NCBI GenBank assembly: GCA_018968805.1
Contig: JAGWZX010000049.1
Coordinates: 1 to 5,328 of the forward strand
Direction of reading: 5' to 3'
Origin: Patescibacteria group bacterium
GTDB lineage: Bacteria > Patescibacteriota > Minisyncoccia > Phycocordibacterales > SIBU01
DNA length: 5,328 nucleotides
The translations under genes and the position numbers were made by a program. The notes beneath the pieces were generated by a model. The model ran no database searches, had not been told where the DNA came from, and was given only the letters and a program-made list of their open reading frames with translations. Of the stretch, positions 1-4,175 are shown in pieces. Every line of letters begins with the position of its first letter. Position 1 is the stretch's first letter.

Positions 1-387
1 GGTGCCGGTGTTGGCAATACCAACAATATCCTGACCCTTGAGAATATAGGGAATGGTGCGGTCCTGGATCGGAGTCGGCTCCTTATAGCCTTTGGCAATA
101 ATATTTTGTTTCAATCGGACATCAATGGGAAAATCGGCAAACGTATGTTCTGGCACGTAGCGGCCGGCTTCTTCGGTTACCACCGCTTTGTTGATGAATC
201 GGGAAATATCAATGTGCTCGCCGCCGCTCCTTCCATAATTTTTTCCGCCGCCGCGAAATGAATTTCGGCCAAATGGTCTGCCGCCGTAATTGCCGGCGCC
301 ACGGCTTGCGCGGTGACTGCCCGAAAAACCGCCGCGATTTCTGTTTGCGCCGCCAATATTGGGCTTTATAAAATTCCCCGAGTTCAT
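1..387 (-). CDS. DEAD-box ATP-dependent RNA helicase, N-terminal part (runs off the left edge)
   Basis: The first 129 codons of an RNA helicase are present, starting at ATG 387-385. Residues 12-57 are rich in Gly, Arg, Asn and Ser with several RGG/GRP-like steps, a low-complexity RNA-binding tail. A conserved Phe (F86 or F83) precedes the Q motif GYKEPTPIQ at residues 100-108, which reads the adenine of ATP. The sequence then reaches ANTGT (125-129), the beginning of motif I (Walker A, normally AxTGxGKT), where the window ends. DEAD-box proteins of this kind unwind or remodel RNA in the cytoplasm, for example in ribosome assembly or RNA decay. RhlE/CsdA-type proteins usually carry basic tails at the C-terminus, so the N-terminal position is a little unusual. 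A good promoter lies immediately upstream and no Shine-Dalgarno is seen. The family is secure; the subfamily is not. Confidence 0.95.
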   Translation of the reverse strand, partial: MNSGNFIKPNIGGANRNRGGFSGSHRASRGAGNYGGRPFGRNSFRGGGKNYGRSGGEHIDISRFINKAVVTEEAGRYVPEHTFADFPIDVRLKQNIIAKGYKEPTPIQDRTIPYILKGQDIVGIANTGT

Positions 388-396
388 TAGCTTACA

Positions 397-425
397 ATAA
401 TATATTAAATTTTTTATTTCGTCAA
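397..425 (-). promoter_or_regulatory. Sigma-70-type promoter of the helicase gene, near-leaderless
   Basis: On the minus strand TTGACG (425-420) is followed after exactly 17 bases by TATTAT (402-397). These are close matches to the -35 and -10 consensus with ideal spacing. A start of transcription 6-8 bases after the -10 would fall at about 391-389, only two to four bases before the ATG at 387. No Shine-Dalgarno sequence can fit, so the mRNA would be leaderless or nearly so. Confidence 0.75.
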
Positions 426-544
426 GTGAAAACACTCCGGCTTACGCATCAAAATCTGGATGACTGGCTAACCGATAGAATTATTACAACTGCCAAACAG
501 CACAACACCGAAATACTCTTTCGGAAACATTCAACCTGCTCTTG

Positions 545-613
545 TCCCCGCGAGGAATCGAAACTTACAGTTTCAGTCCCCTCATTGGATTTTTGCTTCC
601 CAGCATCGCGGGG
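545..613 (-). repeat. tRNA-like inverted-repeat element sharing the 3' end of the adjacent tRNA-Arg
   Basis: On the minus strand the element opens with CCCCGCGA (613-606) and closes with TCGCGGGG (553-546), a perfect 8-bp outer stem. Inside are a short hairpin TGCT-GGGA-AGCA (605-594) and a hairpin GAAACT-GTA-AGTTTC around 574-560. With the A at 545 the unit is 69 bases long, the size of a tRNA. Its 3' part, TTCGATTCCTCG then a G-rich acceptor strand then ACAAG, matches the 3' part of the tRNA-Arg gene (717-694) apart from two missing bases. The T-stem does not pair well and I find no convincing anticodon arm, so it is not a working tRNA. It could be a decayed tRNA, a tRNA-derived dispersed repeat, or a small structured RNA. 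Confidence 0.55.
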
Positions 614-697
614 TCGCAAACAACACTCAATGAGACCTCGGTTCCTCGACGCCGCGCCATCCTTGGCATGGCTCGACCGTCACTCACTCCGTTCTTG

Positions 698-769
698 TCC
701 CCCCGCGAGGAATCGAACCTCGATTACAAGATCCGCAATCTTGCGTCCTATCCGTTGAACGACGGGGAG
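698..769 (-). tRNA. tRNA-Arg, anticodon GCG
   Basis: A full cloverleaf folds on the minus strand. The acceptor stem is CTCCCCG (769-763) with CGGGGGG (705-699), all seven positions pairing with one T-G. The D arm is GTTC/GGAC (760-757, 748-745) with an 8-base loop containing GG and A20. The anticodon arm is CAAGA/TCTTG (743-739, 731-727) with loop TTGCGGA, giving anticodon GCG at 736-734, which reads CGC and, by wobble, CGU. The variable loop is four bases. The T arm CGAGG/CCTCG (722-718, 710-706) has loop TTCGATT. The discriminator is A698, followed by CAAG, so CCA is not encoded and must be added by CCA-adding enzyme. A20 and C35, the main arginine identity bases, are both present. Most bacteria use ACG (inosine) here, so GCG is uncommon. 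Confidence 0.95.
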
Positions 770-823
770 TTTCATTTCCATCAACCAACACCGATAACTT
801 AGCACAAACGGGCAAAAACCAAA

Positions 824-834
824 AGAGCCGCTCT
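824..834 (-). terminator. Weak possible intrinsic terminator after the two-helix membrane protein gene
   Basis: On the minus strand AGAG-CGG-CTCT is followed by TTTTGG and TTTTTG, between the stop codon at 881 and the tRNA at 769. The stem has only four pairs, so it would be weak. The T-rich tail is the main argument. Confidence 0.3.
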
Positions 835-880
835 ATTCGAAAATATTCGCAGATTAGCATCAATCAGTGTATTACTATGG

Positions 881-1345
881 CTAAAAGCCAAGATACTCCA
901 TGATGCGACGCGCCACTGGTTCGGCGTGCTCTTCTTCTGGAACGTGCGCCCGAATGCGGTCGCGCACTTCGTTGGCGTCAACGTCAATAATCGGGATAAC
1001 AATGTACGGCATCGTCTTCTTTTTTGATTTCAAAATGATTTTTTGCTCTCCGTAACGATCCTCCACCCAAAAAGAATCCAGTGTTGAGTAATGATAATGC
1101 ACTCGTCCTTCTTCGATACCGCGGTCATCAATTCTTATCTGCTGAAGATGCGGCTTGCGTTTGGAGTACATCATGAGGACCACGAAGGCAAGCGCTATGA
1201 AAACAGCGAAAAGCACATCGTTGAAAAGAACAGCTGTCACCGCCATGGAAACAGCGATAATTCCTACCGCCCAATACCAGTCGGGGCTTTTCTCCCGATA
1301 GACGTATTCGTGAACGTGCCAAACCAGCGGCTCCTGTTTCGCCAT
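881..1345 (-). CDS. Conserved-type two-helix membrane protein of unknown function
   Basis: The product from ATG 1345 is 154 residues. A polar N-terminus (MAKQEPLVWHVHEYVYREKS) is followed by two adjacent hydrophobic helices, roughly residues 24-42 and 44-60, joined by a very short turn (FND). Then comes a basic SKRKP stretch and a soluble C-terminal half rich in beta-like and charged segments, with a conspicuous tryptophan in DSFWVEDRYGEQ. By the positive-inside rule the C-terminal domain would be cytoplasmic. The frame can be extended to an ATG at 1354, but that codon lies inside the -10 box TATAAT (1358-1353) and so is probably not transcribed; this is why 1345 is chosen. I recognise the style from Candidate Phyla Radiation genomes but cannot name a family or function. 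No Shine-Dalgarno is present. It has its own promoter, 47 bases or more from the end of the aminopeptidase gene. Confidence 0.85.
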   Translation of the reverse strand: MAKQEPLVWHVHEYVYREKSPDWYWAVGIIAVSMAVTAVLFNDVLFAVFIALAFVVLMMYSKRKPHLQQIRIDDRGIEEGRVHYHYSTLDSFWVEDRYGEQKIILKSKKKTMPYIVIPIIDVDANEVRDRIRAHVPEEEHAEPVARRIMEYLGF

Positions 1346-1352
1346 ACTGTAC

Positions 1353-1380
1353 ATTATACCCTCATAACTTTTGCGTGCAA
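1353..1380 (-). promoter_or_regulatory. Promoter of the two-helix membrane protein gene, leaderless
   Basis: A perfect TATAAT lies at 1358-1353 on the minus strand. The best -35 is TTGCAC (1380-1375) with a 16-base spacer, a weak match that sits inside an inverted repeat. The expected transcription start, 7-8 bases past the -10, coincides with the A of the ATG at 1345. This implies a leaderless message and decides the start codon. Confidence 0.7.
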
Positions 1381-1384
1381 AAGT
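1367..1384. promoter_or_regulatory. 18-bp inverted repeat over the -35 region, possible operator
   Basis: On the minus strand ACTTTTGC-AC-GCAAAAGT forms two perfect 8-bp arms around a 2-base centre, covering the -35 of the TATAAT promoter at 1358-1353. That placement fits a dimeric repressor site. The alternative, a terminator for the aminopeptidase gene ending at 1401, is less likely because a 2-base loop is too tight and no T-run follows on the minus strand. Confidence 0.4.
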
Positions 1385-1400
1385 CAGGAGAACAGGTAGT

Positions 1401-2489
1401 TTAAAGCATGATGAATTTTTTGCTCGCGCGCGCCGTCAAATTGATGTTGCCGTTTTTGGTAATAGCCAAACTATCTTCAGTGCGCACGCCGCCGACTCCT
1501 TTAATATAGACGCCCGGCTCGCAAGTGATCACTTCGCCGACCTGGAGCGCAGCGGTTTGTTTGGGGCTAACAACCGGCAATTCGTGCACGGCCATGCCGA
1601 TGCCGTGGCCGGTTGCGTGGGTAAAATGTTTGGCAAAGCCAGATTTTTCAAGCGACTCGCGGCAAACTGCGTCCAGCGCATGAGCGGAAATGCCGGCCCG
1701 GGCGGCACGACAGCCCGCGTCCTGCGCCGCCCGCACCGCTTCATACATTCTAACGAGGCGCGGCGAAACTTTTCCGACAGCAACCGTCCTAGTCATGTCG
1801 GAAACATAGCCGCGATAGGTTGCGCCGAAATCAATCACCACAAGCTCGCCACGTTGTAGTTTTTTACCAGTCGGCACGGCATGAGCGGCCGCGCCGTTCC
1901 GGCCGGAAGCGATGATCGGCGGAAACGCAATGCCGTCCGCGCCGCATTCAAAAAGCAGATTTTCCAGAAGTCGGGCGAGCGACTTTTCTGTTGCGCCGGC
2001 ACGGACATGCGGCAGGAATTTTTTGAACGCGGCGCAGGAAATAGCGGCGGCTTTTTTGAGAAACTGGAGCTCCGCCGCGTCCTTGACGCGGCGGAGCTCG
2101 GTCAAAACGCCGCTTTCGTTCACGATTTTTAGGCCGGGAAATTTTGCTTTGACTTTTTCCGCCGTAGCGTAGGAAACGGCGGCGCCGTCAAGCATGACGG
2201 CGCCGCCGCCCTTCGGCAAAATCTTCCCCAAAACATCGCCGAATGACTGCTTGGCAATATCAACAATTTCAAATCCGGCCGCCTCTTTTTCCGCTTCAAT
2301 CAAGTAGCGTCCGTCAGTCAAAAGCGTTGCCTTATTTTTCGTAATCAAAAGATGCGAATCCGAGCCGCTGAAACCGGAAAGCCATCCGGTCGCCGGCTGG
2401 CCGGAATTTTCGCCGTTCGGCAACCAAAAAACATCGGCCGTATGCCGGCGCATCGCCGTCCGCAACTGTTTTAATCGCGACAGTGTCAT
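1401..2489 (-). CDS. M24 family metallopeptidase, Xaa-Pro aminopeptidase/dipeptidase type
   Basis: This 362-residue cytoplasmic enzyme removes N-terminal residues preceding proline or splits Xaa-Pro dipeptides, using two divalent metals. Residues 1 to about 128 form the creatinase-like N-terminal domain, and 140-345 the pita-bread catalytic domain. All five metal ligands are visible: D220 (VVIDFG) and D231 (SDMTRT), H295 (HATGHGIG), E324 (CEPGVYI) and E338 (RTEDS). The accessory His residues H203 (HAVPTG) and H302 (VHELP) are also present, so it should be active. Length is normal for the short PepQ/YqhT-like bacterial forms, and it lacks the longer N-domain of E. coli PepP. The start ATG (2489-2487) overlaps the TGA of the upstream glycosidase-like gene as ATGA, and there is no Shine-Dalgarno, so translation is probably coupled. 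The coding sequence is rich in Ala, Gly and GC and contains two perfect hairpins (2067-2099, 2177-2208). Substrate preference cannot be told from sequence. Confidence 0.95.
   Translation of the reverse strand: MTLSRLKQLRTAMRRHTADVFWLPNGENSGQPATGWLSGFSGSDSHLLITKNKATLLTDGRYLIEAEKEAAGFEIVDIAKQSFGDVLGKILPKGGGAVMLDGAAVSYATAEKVKAKFPGLKIVNESGVLTELRRVKDAAELQFLKKAAAISCAAFKKFLPHVRAGATEKSLARLLENLLFECGADGIAFPPIIASGRNGAAAHAVPTGKKLQRGELVVIDFGATYRGYVSDMTRTVAVGKVSPRLVRMYEAVRAAQDAGCRAARAGISAHALDAVCRESLEKSGFAKHFTHATGHGIGMAVHELPVVSPKQTAALQVGEVITCEPGVYIKGVGGVRTEDSLAITKNGNINLTARASKKFIML
2067..2099. repeat. Perfect 33-base hairpin inside the aminopeptidase gene (15-bp arms, 3-base loop)
   Basis: GAGCTCCGCCGCGTC (2067-2081), loop CTT, then the exact reverse complement GACGCGGCGGAGCTC (2085-2099). 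It is codon-aligned and encodes residues 131-141, ELRRVKDAAEL, the conserved linker that begins the M24 catalytic domain. In mRNA the 15 pairs, mostly GC, would form a very stable stem. Confidence 0.9.
2177..2208. repeat. Perfect 32-base hairpin inside the aminopeptidase gene (14-bp arms, 4-base loop)
   Basis: CGGCGGCGCCGTCA (2177-2190), loop AGCA, then the exact reverse complement TGACGGCGCCGCCG (2195-2208). It encodes about residues 94-105, GGGAVMLDGAAV, in the N-terminal domain. It lies about 80 bases from the other perfect hairpin in the same gene. Confidence 0.9.
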
Positions 2490-3514
2490 GGCAAGAGCGG
2501 CCGCAAATCATCGGCGTTCAGCTCATAGGCGCGCACGAACGAATCGTCAACATGAGCGTACAAAATCCCCCGCCCCGCTCCGAGCGGAACAAATTGGCTC
2601 GCGAAAGTAATCGTGCGCGCTTCGCTGTCGCGAATGAACGGCTCGGGTATTACCCAATCAATCTTGCCCTGTTCGTAGTCGTAGATAAAAAGACCGACTG
2701 AAAAAATGCCGTACACTGTTTCGCCGCCAATTATCTTGTTCGCTTCCCTGCCATTGATGATTCCCAAAAGTTTTGACCCGCCCAAGTCAATGAAGGACCT
2801 CGGCAAAACCGGCCCAGGCGAAGCGTGTCCGGCAATCCAGGGAATTTTCCACTCTGCCGGATGAAAAACAGTTTTGCCAAATATCCACGGCTTTCCCATA
2901 TCCTCGGCAATTGCAGTTTTAATGACAGAATAAGAAGTCTTGCCGTCACGGCTGCTTGATTCAACCAAATTGTAGCGAAATCCTTTTTTGTTGATTGGCG
3001 CTATGGAAACTTCCTTTGCTCCTTCGTCACCGACATGCGCGAGAGTGGGATCGGTCATTTCAAGCGAATTTAAATCCTTGCCGACCGCGTGGCCGAGGTG
3101 AATCAAGGTCTCCGCGATCTTCTTGTTATTTTTATCTATCTTTCCAATCAAGGGAATCGTGAAATACAAATTGAGCAAACCGGCCTGCTCGTCAATCCAA
3201 ATGTCCGGGTCTTCCAAGCCGATAAAATCATGCCCGCTATCCGCTAAACTCGCGATAACTTTTTCCTCATTCGCAATCAGGAGCCGCTCGCCGATATCAA
3301 ACCCGCCGCTCTGATCCTTCCTCGCAAAGTGTAACTCGCTTCTGTCCTGAAAACCCTTTTTACCCACATCACCCACGCGGCTTACGACACATCGGATAAC
3401 TCCGCTTTCATAATTGTCAGCGGGGTTGAGAGCAAGCGCCATCACATGCCTGAACCGCGCGTCCGCCACGGCGACTTTCCCGGGCAGTTCCCTGTAGAGT
3501 GTTTCAGTTTGCAT
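2486..3514 (-). CDS. Glycosidase-like five-bladed beta-propeller protein (GH130/GH43 superfamily type)
   Basis: The 342-residue product has no signal peptide and should be cytoplasmic. The sequence suits the five-bladed beta-propeller fold of glycoside hydrolases and phosphorylases. GLEDPDIWID at 99-108 resembles the G-x-EDPR/DPDI blade motif that supplies an acidic catalytic residue, and it is followed by a YFT strand end (117-119). KEVSIAPI (167-174), HASPGPVLPRSF (230-241), EPF (291-293) and ITFASQFVPLGAGRGILYAHVDD (302-324) match the positions of later blades, where GH130 proteins have an FPCG...LYYG-type closing motif. GH130 members cleave or phosphorolyse beta-mannosides, but the exact residues that set specificity are not clear here, so substrate and even activity are unknown. 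The start ATG at 3514 has no clear Shine-Dalgarno. Its TGA overlaps the start of the aminopeptidase gene. The frame is certain; the function is moderately supported. Confidence 0.8.
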   Translation of the reverse strand: MQTETLYRELPGKVAVADARFRHVMALALNPADNYESGVIRCVVSRVGDVGKKGFQDRSELHFARKDQSGGFDIGERLLIANEEKVIASLADSGHDFIGLEDPDIWIDEQAGLLNLYFTIPLIGKIDKNNKKIAETLIHLGHAVGKDLNSLEMTDPTLAHVGDEGAKEVSIAPINKKGFRYNLVESSSRDGKTSYSVIKTAIAEDMGKPWIFGKTVFHPAEWKIPWIAGHASPGPVLPRSFIDLGGSKLLGIINGREANKIIGGETVYGIFSVGLFIYDYEQGKIDWVIPEPFIRDSEARTITFASQFVPLGAGRGILYAHVDDSFVRAYELNADDLRPLLP

Positions 3515-3537
3515 ATAATTCGGATGGATTTGGAAAA

Positions 3538-3554
3538 TAATTAGCGTCTAATTA
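3538..3554. repeat. AT-rich inverted repeat at the stop codon of the YdeI-family gene
   Basis: TAATTAG-CGT-CTAATTA has 7-bp arms and a 3-base loop, and includes the TAG stop (3550-3548). On the minus strand it is followed by TTTTCC. It could act as a weak terminator or a binding site in the 33-base gap before the glycosidase-like gene. The AT-rich stem makes strong termination unlikely. Confidence 0.4.
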
Positions 3555-3865
3555 CGTTTGGATTCGGACCGCTTATTGAGCACCCACCTTACCGACCTGC
3601 TTATCGGCTTGTCCTTGCGATGAATACAGCCGATCCAGCAACACGGCCGGCGCATTCCTTCTTTGAGCTCGGAAACCACGCGCGCGACGTGCTCCTTTCT
3701 GGTTTCCGGCGTTTTAACGGAAATCGTCCAGCAAATCCATTCATTCCTCGCGAGCGGCGTAATGTCTTCCCATTTTCCGCGCGCGTTCTTATCAACAACA
3801 AGAGATTTCCTCAAGTCCGCCGGCAATTTGTGCACAGTGCCGCTTGATATTTTTAATGTTGCCAT
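3548..3865 (-). CDS. YdeI/OmdA family protein (bacteriocin-protection, YdeI or OmpD-associated)
   Basis: The 105-residue product from ATG 3865 carries the small domain of this family. Positions 12-19 read HKLPADLR, then KNARGKWEDITPLARNEW (27-43), the core SVKTPETRKEHVARVV (49-64) with the family's K-x-x-ETR motif, and a C-terminal ELKEGMRRPCC. Four cysteines (C45, C75, C76, C80) are clustered around the RRPCCWIGCIHRK segment, possibly a redox or metal feature. The family's biochemical role is unresolved; names come from links to bacteriocin resistance in E. coli and OmpD in Salmonella. The frame opens upstream to a GTG at 3913, giving 16 further residues, but these (VIYKYSPYHRCK...) lie over promoter-like DNA and add nothing family-like, so the inner ATG is preferred. 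The neighbouring gene starts 33 bases downstream and could be co-transcribed. Confidence 0.85.
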   Translation of the reverse strand: MATLKISSGTVHKLPADLRKSLVVDKNARGKWEDITPLARNEWICWTISVKTPETRKEHVARVVSELKEGMRRPCCWIGCIHRKDKPISRSVRWVLNKRSESKRN

Positions 3866-3898
3866 AATTTTACTTTTACACCGATGGTACGGACTGTA

Positions 3899-3928
3899 CT
3901 TATATATTACCACCAGCGCTAATCACAA
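3899..3928 (-). promoter_or_regulatory. Possible promoter of the YdeI-family gene
   Basis: On the minus strand TTGTGA (3928-3923) is followed by TATATA (3906-3901, 16-base spacer) or TATAAG (3904-3899, 18-base spacer). Transcription from here would leave a leader of about 28 bases before ATG 3865, without a good Shine-Dalgarno. A second option is TAAAAG (3878-3873), which would make a leaderless transcript but lacks a -35. Confidence 0.4.
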
Positions 3929-4175
3929 TTCATAACTTGCGTGCGGTTCGCAGGATTAGACATTGTAAGAAATGGCCGCCCACCAAAATTTCAGACGCAA
4001 TCGTTGCATATCAACAGAACCAACTCATACAAGCACGAAAAACGCAATCGCTCCGTAAACCAAAAGCAGACACCGAGCCTGCATTAAATCACAGCGTTAC
4101 GAACGGAGGAACAAGGAAGTGCCTGAAGAAAAATAGGTAACGCGACCGGCAAACGCATCGGAGGGGCTGATGATA
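3914..4175. other. 262-base intergenic stretch with no supported gene
   Basis: This stretch separates the methyltransferase stop from the YdeI-family promoter. A plus-strand frame (3937-4140, GTG start, 67 codons) is open but its product is Lys/Asn/Gln/Arg-rich, unlike the Ala/Gly-rich neighbours, and I recognise no domain. CGCAATCG occurs twice (3994-4001 and 4043-4050). No terminator hairpin with a T-run is evident after the methyltransferase gene. It could be a decayed gene or an untranslated RNA; nothing in it decides. Confidence 0.5.

Larger units (their letters stand above)
388..697. other. Non-coding stretch between tRNA-Arg and helicase
   Basis: About 310 bases hold no supportable gene. 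Reading frames that stay open here run through the tRNA and structured DNA and resemble nothing. The contents are the helicase promoter (397-425), a small inverted repeat CCGAAA/TTTCGG at 508-524 with a 5-base loop, the tRNA-like element at 545-613, and an inverted repeat GCCAT/ATGGC at 656-672 with a 7-base loop. Neither small hairpin is followed by a T-run on the minus strand, so no intrinsic terminator is evident behind the tRNA. Confidence 0.6.

Noticed and set aside
11..32. Near-identical 21-base words at 11-32 and 2251-2271 as a dispersed repeat
   Set aside because: Both encode similar short peptides (IVGIAN and IVDIAK) inside genes; convergence of common codons explains it.
541..580. 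CRISPR repeat (GAATCGAAAC-type 3' end near an inverted GTTTC)
   Set aside because: Only one copy with a GAAAC end, no regular spacers, and the sequence is explained by similarity to the tRNA 3' end.
426..802. Plus-strand open frames across the tRNA region
   Set aside because: They run antisense through the tRNA-Arg and the tRNA-like element, and the products resemble no protein.
1371..1859. 162-codon plus-strand frame opposite the aminopeptidase
   Set aside because: It lies inside a clear M24 gene with all catalytic residues; it is an antisense by-product of GC-biased codons.
3937..4140. 67-codon plus-strand gene
   Set aside because: GTG start without a ribosome-binding site, low-complexity basic product, no recognised family; kept only as a comment on the gap.
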